A stretch of 64,000 nucleotides of DNA from Rhizophagus clarus (lineage: Eukaryota > Glomeromycota > Glomeromycetes > Glomerales > Glomeraceae). The first letter of the stretch is position 1; each line of letters starts with the position of its first letter. The stretch is from the NCBI GenBank assembly GCA_015698045.1, contig BLAL01000255.1, positions 64,501-128,500 of the forward strand. The letters run 5' to 3'. This document shows positions 25,065 to 37,529 of the stretch, in pieces. The notes under the pieces are model-generated. The model saw nothing but the letters and a program-made list of their open reading frames with translations, was not told the DNA's origin and did not search any database. The translations under genes and the position numbers were made by a program.

Positions 25065-25345
25065 ATTTCGACAATTTTAACAATTTGACAATTCTAAAAA
25101 TTTTGACATGTCGAAATTAATTTCGTACAGTTTGTACATTTTGACAATTTCGTCAATTTGACAATTCTAAAAATTTCGACATGTCGAAATTAATTTCGTA
25201 CAGTTTGTACATTTCGACAATTTCGTCAATTCGACATGTCAAAATTATTTCAACAATTCCGACTATTTCGATATTTCAATAATTTCTACATGTCAAAATT
25301 ATTTCAGCATTTCAGCATTTCGACAGATTTTAATTTCGACATTTC
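25065..25345. repeat. Tandem repeat, TTCGACAATTT-type, ~80-bp unit
   Basis: TTTGACAATTCTAAAAATTT followed by GACATGTCGAAATTAATTT and CGTACAGTTTGTACATTT occurs twice about 80 bp apart, followed by more diverged GACATGTCRAAATTATTTC units. ACATGT and GTACAGTTTGTAC are palindromic. Related words (GTCGAAATT) occur at 15.84-15.93 kb upstream of gene A. Confidence 0.7.
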
Positions 25346-25439
25346 AGCATTGACCTTTACCATTTCAGTTGGTCACTTTAGTGATATATCATAGAAAATA
25401 AAATTCCTGTCAATAACAAATTATTATCGATAATAATCT

Positions 25440-27400
25440 ACGCTGATTCTACAACTTGTGATCATCTGGGCAAAACTTTTGAACATTCTATATATATTTC
25501 ATTCAGAAATATACTAAATTGGCAGTGAAATAAACCTAACGCTAAAGTACTTATTAGTTATTTGCCAAAATTGAAAGCAAAAGATAATGCTACAAGGAAT
25601 TCTGAGTCTTTCCAAAGATTACAGAGACTTGTTTTTCAAAGATGTCTCTGAATATTATTATTGCTAATAATGAATCAAAATGACATGTATTTAGTTGTTC
25701 AAAATAAAATACATTCATTTACACCAAAATTATTGGTTATCCTTGCTGATATGGCAGAAGCAGAAGCATTTACCGCAACATATCTTCCATCAACTTCTAA
25801 ATGACCATATTATTATTGCTTGATAAATAACGAAGATCTTAATAATATGGCATTATCTCATATTGATTTACAAACTCCAGAAAAGATAAAACTAGCTATT
25901 AGTGAGAATTAAGCAAGTGAATTTTCAATTCATAAGGAGTTTAATTATTTTTGGGATTTTGACGATTTTAATATTTATGAGGCGACTGCTCCAGATCATA
26001 TGCATTTATTCGACCTTGGAATAACAAAGTATCTCATAGAATTTACTCGTGAATTGTTACACTGAAAGGTCAGTAATAGAGCAATAAAAAATATGAATCA
26101 CAAATTGTGCGCAATCTCACGATATCCAGGCTTAATAATATTAAAAAACAGATTGGAAAATATATCTAAATTTACTGCCAATAATTATCGTAATATAATG
26201 AAAGTGATTATTTTCATTATAGATAATTTATACAATAATTATAAAGAAGGTGGAATACCATGTAAGAGACTGTGCAACATTTTTCATAAATATTTGGTAA
26301 TGTATATGAAGTTGTGTTAGGAGTCATTTATGGATACTGAGTTAATAAAATTAGAGGTAGATATTGATTATTAATTCTAAACCAAATCTTTAATTAGTAT
26401 TTAATTTTTTTAAAAATTTATTACTACTATTACTAGACGTTAATAACTGAATTCTGTCAAGAATTTGTAACGATATTTGCTAAATATTCTCCAAGTCGCT
26501 GTAAAATACCTAAATTTTATGTGCTTTGTTATCATGTAATTCTATCAATTTGACTTTATGGTTTGATGAATGGGATGTCAACAGAAACTTATGAAACTTT
26601 GCATAAGAATAGTATTAAAACTCCATATCGAATGACAAATAAAAGAAATTATGTTTCACAAATGTTAACTACGGTAATATTATATGATCTGTTTTGTTAT
26701 AATCTATTTTAATTGATTAATTTAAATTTGATATGATAGGTGCGACGTCAATATTTAGTCTTGAAACAAAAAAAACCTATAATAAGAAGATTTAGTGGAT
26801 TTTGAAAACTTTTATGGAAGTTCAAATTTACTGAAATTAAAACAACAGTTTCTAAAATAAAACAAGACACCAATATCTATCATCTGTATAAAGAAAGGTT
26901 TGATAATCTTTATGCAGGTTTTGAAGAGTTTTTGACAAAAAATAATTAGAATATGATTATGAATCTGAGTATTTTAAAATATATTTTAGTGTAGCTATTG
27001 AATCAACTGATATTATCTGAACAGCAGAAACCTTTTATAGTAATGAATGATTCAGTAATGTAGTAGTCTCTTCTGAAGAAACTGCATGGCATGGAAAGAT
27101 ATGATATGCTTAAAATTTTTTATTAAGATTTTTGTCATGATGACATGTTATTAACTGAATTAAATTTAGGCACTTTTATTATTGGTATTTTCTGCAAAAG
27201 GTTTAAAAGAGCCAGTAAATCTTGCTTTATTACGATGGCATGAAGAAGTACAAAAAAAAGATATCATATACGACTGTCTAAGATTATGGCTAATTGATCA
27301 ATATACATGTGTTTACTTAAATTCAGTTGATATGTCAGTTCACATTATACCAAGAAATAACTGTGAAAATGAATATTTTGTTAATATGTATATTTTTTAA
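25440..27400 (+). pseudogene. Second Plavaka/KDZ-type transposase relic
   Basis: Plus-strand pieces in order: a block from about 25440 with CDHLGKTFEHSIYISFRNI, then SYLPKLKAKDNATRNSESF, then ADMAEAEAFTATYLPSTSK (near 25760), then FNYFWDFDDFNIYEATAPDH and MHLFDLGITKYLIEFTREL (25940-26060). An open frame at 26093-26320 continues with ISRYPGLIILKNRLENISKF. Later blocks contain MSTETYETLHKNSIKTPYRM (26580-26640) and VNLALLRWHEEVQKKDI, and the last ends NCENEYFVNMYIF at 27400. At least five in-frame stops interrupt it (for example TGA after PSTSK and TGA after ELLH). It is clearly related to the relic at 4.8-8.0 kb but from a different subfamily, since the shared blocks differ at many positions. 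Confidence 0.75.
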
Positions 27401-27442
27401 GGTGTAAAATGAAATTAGATTAATATTCTTAGTATTCATTTG

Positions 27443-28787
27443 TAGGGCTCCGATCAGTTTTGGTAATTACCGAACTGTACCGATCAGTTTCAGTATCAGA
27501 ACGGTTTCAGTTTTATGATTTATTGAACCAAAACATTCGGTAAATTTACCAATTAGTTTTGATAACTGCAGTTTCAGTATCAGTTTTGCGATTTACCAAA
27601 CTGATTTACCAAATCGATTTATGATGATAAAATAATGAACGAACCCATTTTTTTTCGTCATTTAATTATAAAAAGTTGTGAAACCATTTTATTAAATGAT
27701 TTAAGTTCGCGACTTTTTTCTTCTAATTCATTAAAAAAGATGTTTCACAACGTTTTTTTGTCATGTTAATTAATGTTGCGAAAACGTTTTTTTATAATTT
27801 GATTAAAAAATAAAATAAAAGTTTTGCATCATTTTTTTTATCGCGTTAATAAAATGTTGCGAAAATATATTTAATAAATTATTTAATTAAAAAAACGTTT
27901 CACAACTTTTTTTTATCATTTTAATAAAAAAGCATTGTGAAATGTTTTAATATAAGCAATTTGATTAAAAAAAAATGTCATTTTTGCTAATTTAATAAAA
28001 AAATGTTGCGAAACGTTTTTTTATAAGTGATTTGATTAAAAAAAAACATTTACAACATTTTTTTTTGCCATGTCAATAAAATGTTTGAAAATGTTTTAAT
28101 AAATTATTTAATTAAAAAAATGTTTCACAACATTTTTTTTGTTACGAATCATTGCGAAATGATTATATTGTTTATTTGATTAAAGAAAAAATGTTTTGAA
28201 ATGTTTTTTTTGTCGTGTCAATAAAACGTTGCAAAAATGTTTTTAATAAATTATTTAATTAAAAAAAAATGGTTTGCAACGTTTTTTTTTGCTGTGTCAA
28301 TAAAACGTTGCAAAAATGTTTTAATAAATTATTTAATTAAAAAAAATGTTTCACAACGTTTTTTTGTTATGTCGACGAATAGTTGTGAAAATGATTTTAA
28401 TTGATTATTTGATTATAAAAAAACGCTTCACAACATTTTTTTTGTCATGCCAAAGAATCATTACAAAAATGATTTTAATAGAATATTTAATTAAAAAAAA
28501 ATGTTTTGCAACGTTTTTTTTTGTTATATTATAAAAAAATGTTGCAAAACATTTTTATAGATATATAATGTAAAAAAATGGGTTTGTTTATTAAAAAAAG
28601 CTTCAGAACTTTTTTTTAAAAAAACAGTCGGTAAATTGGTTTAGTTTTCAGTAATTACTGACCAGTATCGGTATTGATAATTACCAAAACTGATCAGTTT
28701 CAGTAGTTGCAAAAACCAATACTAATCAATTTGGTTCAGTATCAGTTTTTGCAGAAACTGAACTGAACTGAACCGATCAGAACCCTA
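27443..28787. mobile_element. Non-autonomous hAT element, 1,345 bp, filled by a minisatellite
   Basis: The element starts TAGGGCTCCGATCAGTTTTG and ends, in reverse complement, TAGGGTTCTGATCGGTTCAG. It is flanked by a perfect 8-bp duplication TTCATTTG (27435-27442 and 28788-28795). The subterminal 150 bp on each side are rich in AACTGAT/ATCAGTT and GGTAATTACC words. The interior (about 27640-28600) is an array of some 14 diverged units of 60-70 bp built from AATGTTTCACAACGTTTTTT and TTTAATAAATTATTTAATTA. Short open frames inside the array are translations of the repeat. There is no transposase. Confidence 0.9.
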
Positions 28788-28849
28788 TTCATTTGTATAT
28801 GAATGCATTTTATGATTTATTAATGAAATAATAAATAATGGATTTAACT

Positions 28850-29110
28850 TGATTATTTTTGATAATTATCAAATATCGCAAATCATCGTTAAAATTATTT
28901 TCGATAATTGTCAATATCGCAAATTATTGTTGAGATTATTTTTGATAATTGTCAATATCGCAAATTATCATAGAGATTATTTTTGATAATTGTCAATATC
29001 ACAAATTATCAGTGCAATTATTTTTGATAATTATCAATATTGCAAATTATCGTTGAGATTATTTTACATAATTGTCAATATCGCAAATTATCAGTACGAT
29101 TATTTTAGAA
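28850..29110. repeat. Tandem repeat, ~41-bp unit
   Basis: Six diverged copies of TTTTGATAATTGTCAATATC followed by GCAAATTATCGTTGAGATTA. The unit contains GATAATTATC-like palindromes. Confidence 0.85.
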
Positions 29111-29224
29111 AAAGTTAAATATCATTGTATAATTGTGAGATAATTATCGAATATTATCACATTATGTTGACCATTAATTTATAAATACGATATTTATCGA
29201 TAAAGTGATAATTATCAATGTATA

Positions 29225-30470
29225 TCTTCTGAAAAAATTTCCTAATGAAAGAATCCCATACGAATCCTTTCCATATGAATTCTTAGAAAATCAAAAAAAA
29301 ATTTTCTATCAGATAATACCATACAAACTCTTCTTATACAAACTCTTAGAAAATCTCTTAAAAAAAATTTTCTATCAAAGATATTCCATATGAATCCTTA
29401 TTATATGAACACTTGGAAAATTTTTATTAAAATATCTCATACGAACTCTTTCTGTATGAATTCTAAGAAAATCTCTAAAAAAAAATTTTCTATTAAAGAA
29501 TTCCATACGAACCCTTTTTATATGAACTCTTAGAAAATCTCTTAAAAAAAAATTTTTCTATCAGATATCCCATATAAATTCTTTCCATATGACTCTTAAA
29601 AAATCTTTTAAAAAAAAAATTTTCATATTAAAGATATTTTATACAAACCCTTCCCATATGAACTTTTGGAAAATACCATATAAATTCAGAAAATCTCAAA
29701 AAAAAAATTTTCTATCAGATACCTCATATGAAATCAAAAAAAAATCTATTTATAATCTTGAAAAATCCTCTCAAAAAAAATTTCCTATCAGATATGCTAT
29801 AGACTTATACGAACCCTTCCTATATAAACTCTTAGAAAATCTTTCTCAAAAAAATTTTCTATCAAAGAATCCCATGTGAATCCTTTTCATACAAACCCTA
29901 AAAAATTTCATAAAAAAATTTTCTACCAAATATCCCATACAAATTCTTCTCACACGAACTTTTAGAAAATCTTAAAAAAAATTTTCTATTAAAGATATTT
30001 CATATGAACCTTTTCCATATAAACACTTGGAAAATCTTTATCAAAATATCCTATATAAACTGTTCCTTTACAAATTCTTAGAAAATCTATAAAAATAATT
30101 TTTTAACAAAGAATTCATACAAGCCTTCCATATGAACTCTTGAAAAATACAAACTATTCCTATACAAACTCTTAAAAAATCTTTTAAAAAAAATTTTCTA
30201 TCAAAGATATCCAACAAACTTTTTCTATATGAATTCTTAGAAAATCTCTTAAAAAAAATTTTTCTATCAGATATCCCATACAAACTCTTTTCATACAAAC
30301 TCTTAGAAAATAAAAAAAATTTTTTATCAAATATCCCATATGAACTCTTTCCATACAAACTTTTAGAAATCTCAAAAAATAAAAATATCTCTATTTATCA
30401 AAAATATCCTATATGAATCTTAGAAAATCTATCAAAAAAAATTTTCTATTAGAGTTTGAAGTTTTAAAAT
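29225..30470. repeat. Long tandem array, ~65-70-bp unit, about 17 copies
   Basis: Units built from CCATACGAACTCTTTCCATA, TGAACTCTTAGAAAATCTC and AAAAAAATTTTCTATCAAAG repeat throughout with many substitutions and small indels. Open frames of 60-96 codons on both strands, rich in Tyr/Lys/Phe, are produced by the repeat and should not be annotated as proteins. Confidence 0.88.
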
Positions 30471-30509
30471 AATTTATAAATTAAATATTTTAAAATGATG
30501 TTATATATA

Positions 30510-30765
30510 ATAAGCTAATTAGTAACCAATCGCCAGTTATCAATCTGATATGGTCGATTGGTGACCTATTGATAACTGGTAAATTCAACTGTACACCAAT
30601 CAGTCATCAATCAGTCATATGATCAGTTGATAATTGATTTGGAATTTATACCTGATTGATGACCAATTGAAAGAATCAGTTATCAATAGGTATCCAATCG
30701 GTTACCAATCAGTCACATGACCAATTGGTCACCGATTTGACTCCATTTAACCTGTGTGTTTTACA
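30510..30765. repeat. Palindromic CCAATC/GATTGG cluster
   Basis: Many copies of ACCAATCAGTCA, CCAATTGGTCA and their complements, including CCAGTTATCAAT facing ATTGATAACTGG (30531-30580). It resembles a small non-autonomous element, but termini and a target duplication were not resolved. Confidence 0.45.
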
Positions 30766-30784
30766 AATTGATTTACTATAATTT

Positions 30785-31050
30785 TAAAGCAATTGAAATT
30801 GATACAACTTATAGTACTAATAGTTTGACATGGGAATTATACACTATTATGGGTATTATAGATGATACTGGATTTCCTCTTAACTATGCTATCTTGTAAT
30901 TTCAGTTGAAAAAAATTGAAATATAACAGGGATTCTTATTCAGTGGATGCAAGCAAGATTTTGCAGAAATTAATGTGACATAAACAGTATGGCCTGAAGC
31001 ATGTTTACAATTATGTGCTTGATATTTAAGCTGGGTTATTAAGTAATATT
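30785..31050 (+). pseudogene. MULE-type transposase fragment
   Basis: Residues recognisable as part of the MULE transposase core appear on the plus strand: IEIDTTYSTNSLTWELYTIM, GIIDDTGFPLNYAIL, then KQDFAEINVT and TVWPEACLQLC followed by YLSWVIK. Stops and frame changes separate the blocks (TAA after YAIL, TGA and TAA later), so only a short dead fragment remains. The DTTY block carries the first catalytic Asp of the family and DFAEI lies where the second is expected. Confidence 0.6.
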
Positions 31051-31059
31051 TATCATCTA

Positions 31060-34000
31060 ATAAAATTGGTATATATTATTTTTATAATTCACATTTAAAT
31101 AAAAGTAAAAATAAAAGTTGTGATTTATATGAAAAAAATGGCCATTATTGTAATACTTATGCAATAGCAAGGATTATTTTGTTTTAATTGTTATGTTTAT
31201 TTGTAACACATGTTTTCTTCTATTTAAAAAAAAAAAAAAAATTTACTGTAATATTTGTTAATAATCTTAAAGGTATAATTAATATACTGGAATAATATTA
31301 AAGGTAAATTTACTTCTTACCCTGAGTAAAATTTAATATTTCTCACCCTATAAAAATTTTTTTTATCTTTATTGTTTGATTTTTGTGCCAATATTTATTT
31401 TATAAATAAATCCATTATTCCATCATTGTTTTATGCAACTTTTCCTTAATGCACTCACATATATTCAATAATATATTATATATATGAAATGGTATCAATG
31501 TAAAAGACTGGACAAAGTTAAACCAGTAAAAACATTAGAATAACAGTAGTTCAAGAGAGAAAAGCATAATCCATAAATCATAAATGCTAATTTTTTGATG
31601 TCTAACATGTACTGTATATCTAATATATTCCCGTAATTTCCTAAGGTGGTTGTTACATTAACTGTTAATAAAGAAACATCGCGTAGGATTTGTAGCACGA
31701 GAACTCCATGACCCAATTGACCATGACGGCAAATTATTACACGTGACGGTGTAACACTAGATCCTTACGTCATATTTTTAAGTTGTGGTAAATAATGAAA
31801 CGAGTCACACGACTTTTGATTTTTTTTCCAATCAAAAAAGCAATCTCATAGTTGGCTTTAAATTGATATCATATGCCATCAAAAAAATCAAAAAAGCTAC
31901 AAATTGTGCAACATATATTAAAGTAATCTGAAATTTCATTGATGAAAGTACAGTGAAACACTATACAATACACCTTAAAAGAAAGGCGCCTGTTAATAGG
32001 TTAGACATAATTGACGCGAAAATTCACAATGAAAGAAAACTAAATACCAGGATTTTATACTATTTTAGAAAGTGTCTCCAACAGAGGAAAATTAAACGAC
32101 ACCGAGGTTTTATTCTTGATCCATGTAAATAACCTGAACAATGAAAAAAAAAACTTGTAGGAATATTGTATGATAATTAGTATCGAATGTCATAATAGAA
32201 AGCAAGTTATGTCAAATGTATAATAAATAACGCACGCGTCCTTTGTATAAACAAAGATTAAATTTCATGTGATGTTTTCGAGATTAAATTTTAAATAAAG
32301 TGGCTTTCATGTAAAAATTTTATGTAGGTGGCTTGTAAGAGATTTCCGATGCCGTACGGAACGTAAATTTTTTTTTTTTTTGATTAATTAATGATTATTT
32401 AAGCGATTCAAAGTTGATTAGATTGTTAAAAAATTACAATTTAAGAAATAGTTAATATGAAACATTTGATTATTTTAGCTTCGGGTTAGAAAATTTGTCT
32501 AATTCGGGAAAGAAAAAAAGTGAGAAAGAAATGGATTTTATTAATTTTTTTATAAATTCAAAAAGGACGTTAATTTTTAATATATATATATATATATATA
32601 ATATATATAGTTAAATGTTTTTCATTGTCATTATGTCATCACTATATAAAAACCAAAATTATCAAAGATTGTGGCAAAAAATTTTCATAGTCAATTAGTC
32701 ATGCAAACAATCATACCCATTGTCCGCAAAGAAAAAGAAGAAGAAAGAAAAAAAAAAAATTTAAAAAAAAAAAAATATTCAAAAATTATAATAATTATTA
32801 TTATCATAAATTATTATGTATTCGATATAAAAGAAAATCAGTTTAGATAATGAAACTTAATAACAAAAATAAAAATCCTAAAAATTAAAAAGATAAGTAT
32901 TCAAAAAGTGAAGAATAAAAGTAAATACAGTATAAGAAATGTTCGAATAACTTAGCCAGCCCATCGTTAAATTATACCAAAAATAAGAATTTCATAGTAA
33001 AAAAAAAATCTTAACTTATTATGGCATGATGACGCAGTAAGAAACCTCACATTTAGTAATAATTTTTTGTTATACAAAGTATACAAAGTGTACATTACAA
33101 AAACTTGCATGAATTTTATGACAATACCAGTAAAAGAAACTTTATACATAAAGAAATATATATAATATGAATGTTTTCGGGGAAAAAAAAAAAAGAGAAT
33201 CTTAATTTTTCAACGAACTTTTTTTTTTTTCTTATATTTTACTTATAATCGCGTTTCTTTTTAATCGATATCAACCTTTTTTATTCAAAATTTACTAATT
33301 AAATTAAATATTTACTAATAATAATAATACTTGTTCTCGTGCTCTAATAAATTATCGCGTTTCGAGTACTCCCCTGTATATAATATCGCCATCCCTTGTT
33401 ATAATGGATAGATTATTTTTACCGAACGTTTACAGTTTATGATAATAATAGAACAAAAAGAAAAAAAGAAAAAAAAAAAAGGAAAATTTAAAAGATAAAA
33501 ATTTTTTTCATTAAAAAAAGATATTTAAGGAAATTATAATAATCATCAATTAGGGAATTTCATATACCGTATGCAAGTAAGTATATAATTTATTATATAT
33601 CTTTTAACGTAATGTGATTACATTTCTCATCAACTGAAAATTCTTGGCGGTAAAAAAACAAATAACAACAATTGGTAAACAAAATTCATAAAAAAATATA
33701 TTTATTCCCGTTTTTAAAACATAAATGTATACGGAACATTAGAAGAGGAAGAATAATAAAAATTAATAAAAAATAATAAGTCATTTAAAATTTGATAAAC
33801 AAAACACAACATGAATAAGAAGAAGAAACATATGGTGATACGAGATATGTTATTAATGTAACATTTATATATTCCATTAGAAAGTAAAGGTTCGTTCCAA
33901 TCAAAAAAAAAATCTGTGTATAATTTATTGATCAATTATTTATATTATTATTAACTTTGTAGCAAATAGAATACATATCAATCAAAATCAATAATTCATT

Positions 34001-37000
34001 ATTATGCATCGTAATCAATCAAATCAGAGTTTTGGGATTTCTGACGCTAAAAAGTATTAAGCATTATTTGTTACTATTAAGGCGGGGGCTTAGGTTAGGG
34101 ATTGGTGATATTTCATTTCGGTTATTCATTTTTTCGGTTCTTAATTTCGTTCAAGTTTTTTCTTTTTTTTTATTTGAAATATTTACGCCATTTAAGGAAG
34201 ACAAGTCAAAACATAATTTAATTAAACCTTATCGTAGTTTAGTAGAACAATAGTTTTTTTTTTTTTTTTTTTTGGAATATTCTAAAAAATTTCTTTGACC
34301 AACGAAAAGTAAATGATTTGATCTCAAATTATAAAAAAGTTTTTATTGTTGAAAAAAGGAGAACAATGCTATGCTGTTACCTATTCGTAAACGTTTTTAT
34401 TGCTTGTTCTTAGATGTTTCGTAGTTGTCGCTTTGTTTTTGAATCTCTCCTGAAATTTTCTTTTCTACTAACCATATTTTTTTTGGTTTTCGCCGTCTTT
34501 GTGCACAGCATCATATTGGTATCGTGATTAAAAAAAAAACGCCATATAACAATGTACTAATAGTCAATATGTAAACGCATGATTCGTGCATTAGTCGATC
34601 TATTTAAATATACCTTTTTAAGTATCTTTTATAATAAATTATCTTTCATTATCGTTAGTTTTAAATGTATATTAACGTAAACTGCATATGATTAATTTGA
34701 TATTATTTTATTGTTTGATGAAAAGTTAATCTTAACGGATTAATTCAAAATTCTTTATCTCTTTCATGTACATACATGCCCGTATATTTTGTTGGTGTTT
34801 CTTTCAAATTATTTTCAAAAAGATTTTTTTTCTAGATTTCCAGAATTTCTTTGTCTGTAAAAAAAAAAAGATACCCGGAAATATTTTTTTTTTTTTTTTA
34901 CAAATTTTAACAACAAGTGAGCGAAAACTGGAAAAAAAACAAAAAAAAAATTTTTATTACTACTTTTGATTATATTGATTGAGAATGATTAAAACGGAAA
35001 ATATTTTTGACGATTTTACATTATTACCCGCAGTCATTTATATTCTTTAATCTTATTGGATGGGGACAAACCTTATTTTAATAAAATATCAAAAATGGTA
35101 AAGTAGATATTCAATATCGATAAGTTATTCCTTTGACTTCCAAAAAAATAAAAATGAATGGAAAAAGTTTATCACTAACACATGTTCAACAACAATTATT
35201 AAAAAAAATATATCGGGTTGTGCGAGTACACCTTTGAGATGTGATGATAATCACTTGACTTTTTAAAAAGAAAATTAAAAATAGCAAATCGCGTAATCTT
35301 ATGTGTAAACGAAACATCTATAAGGGTAAGAATTCATTAAAATTGTGTCCTATAAAATTATTCTGAACCTGTAAAATGTTTTAAAACCTATCCTTTTTAT
35401 ATTCCTACTATTCTGTTTACGTAAAACATCAATTTATTAATCATTTAAAACGTGATAATTTTAATTAATTTAAAATTAATTAAACTACGTTGCACGACTT
35501 GAAGAAGATTATTTTTCAATATTATTGGTTTTAATTAAGAAACATTAATTATAGAAGGTATTTATTTTTGGAAAATTTCCTTAATTAGTAATGAGTTATA
35601 TCAACCAATTTTTTAATTTCTTGTTTATATCAACCAATTTTTTAATTTCTTGTCCAAGAAAGTAATTTGATCCATTTTGACAAATTACGCGATAAATTAT
35701 TAGATTATCTTTATTATTTTCGATTTCTTATTACTATTATTAATATACGTTTTTAATTGTAAAAGAATGATTTTTCATAGTATTCGATTGTTAATCGTAC
35801 GTCTATATATGTAAATCCTCTCCTCTTTTGAGTGAGGTAAAACCGGTTTTTTTTTTTTTTTTATCTCGGTCTTTACCTAAAACTTCAAATTGCTAGAAAA
35901 ACAGTGATCTACGTATCTTACGTTTTTGTACTACGATACACTTTTTTCGCCGCTGAACCGAATCGGCCGCTTTTTAGGGTTTTCCACATTGTTCTTTTTT
36001 GGCCTTCTGTGGCTTGAACTTGTCATAGTGTGATAAAATTGAATACTTACCACTATAATAGTTATTATTATTTAGGTACAAAACTTTAAAAAAATTTCAA
36101 ATGGAAAAAAAAAATTTTTTTTTTTAACAATACTATTTATTAATTATTATGTAAGTTTATGCGCTAAATTAAAAAAAGAATATCAGCAAAACTAAAAACA
36201 ACTATCGATTTAAATATAAACCCCCAGGTTATTACTACAGCATACGATATTATTAAGTATATGCATACATGGTTTGTACACGATATATCTGATATGTGAA
36301 TAGGTGTCATGTCATATTGATCTTTTTTAACGGTTTGCTTTTTTTTTTCTAACGAGAAATCTCTTTTAAATTACAAAATATAAAAAATATCCCTTTTTTT
36401 TATTGATTAACCTTTAATGGAAGTTATCTTATTCGGTCTGCGCCACGTAACATGTAAACACAAATATTATATAAATAAACCTCTGATTTTTTATAGTCGA
36501 TCTAAAAATTATTTTCTTTTCGCCATAAAAAAAAAAATTTTTTTAAAAAAAAATTATTTTTTTTTTTTTTTTTTTTAAATAAAACCTGAACAATTTCTTG
36601 TGTATTTTGTCTGGTTTTTTTTTTTTATATTCAGTTTATTCAGTGAATCTTATACATAATAAAAAATTATATATTTCTTTTATAAAACTCACAATTCCGA
36701 TAGACACGCTTAGAATCATCATTTTTTTTTTCTTAAAAATAATTCTCTTTTTTTTTAAAAAAAAAAAAACCAATTTTTCTTTTTTTTTCTTCTTCCTTAT
36801 AAACTCAATAAAATTATTCATTTATAAAAATATAAACATCAACGATATCAATCGTATCAAATGATTTTTTTCTTTTAAATTTTACATTGGTTAAACTTCA
36901 TATACTCGATACATTCAAGTCACATTCATCCTATTCATCCTTTATTTTTTTTTGAAAATTTTCTTTCTTTAAGGTATGTATTTTGAACTGTGAATCATAC

Positions 37001-37529
37001 TGTTGTATATCATGTAATGTCATGTACACTTTTTCTCTTTCTAATTATTTTAATTTAAAAAATAACCAATGAAAAAAAAGTATTCTTTCCTCACTTTTTT
37101 TTTTTTTTTTTTATTTAATTCACCCTTTGTAAGAATTCCGTAACACTATAAAATTAAATTGATTAACTATTGATTCACTTACCTTGACTAGTATTAATTC
37201 CGTTAAAATTTCCTGTATAATACATACACGTATATATACCCCTTCTAATATTGATTTACTTTTTTTTTTTTTTTTTTTTTAACTGATTTATATAATAATC
37301 TTTTTAACTTTTTTTTTTCAAAAAAAAAAAAAATTAACTTTTCATAAGACTAAAAAAAAAAAATTTTTTTTACCATATAATATATTCTTACATATCACCA
37401 GTTCTCAAACGGCAATAACGGGAATATAACGGAAAAGACGGAAAATAACGGAAAACGAAAAATCAACCCTTTTTCCACATTTTTCCAATCTATCCTCCTT
37501 TACTTTATACACGTTACCCTTACTTAATA
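31060..37529. other. Gene-poor AT-rich stretch upstream of the 487-aa gene
   Basis: No convincing coding exon on either strand. The stretch has many A/T homopolymers of 10-20 bp, a short (TA)n tract at about 32580-32608 and a direct duplication of ATATCAACCAATTTTTTAAT at about 35598-35652. Open frames of 60-90 codons are Phe/Lys/Ile-rich translations of homopolymer sequence. The last 100 bp before 37530 are pyrimidine-rich with TTTATACACG near 37505 and probably include the promoter and 5' UTR of the downstream gene. Confidence 0.5.

Noticed and set aside
29205-30375. Several 60-96-codon frames on both strands
   Set aside because: They translate the ~67-bp tandem array; the same peptides recur because the DNA recurs.
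34080-34105. Telomere-like TTAGGTTAGGG sequence
   Set aside because: Fewer than two repeat units; this is expected by chance and there is no chromosome-end context.
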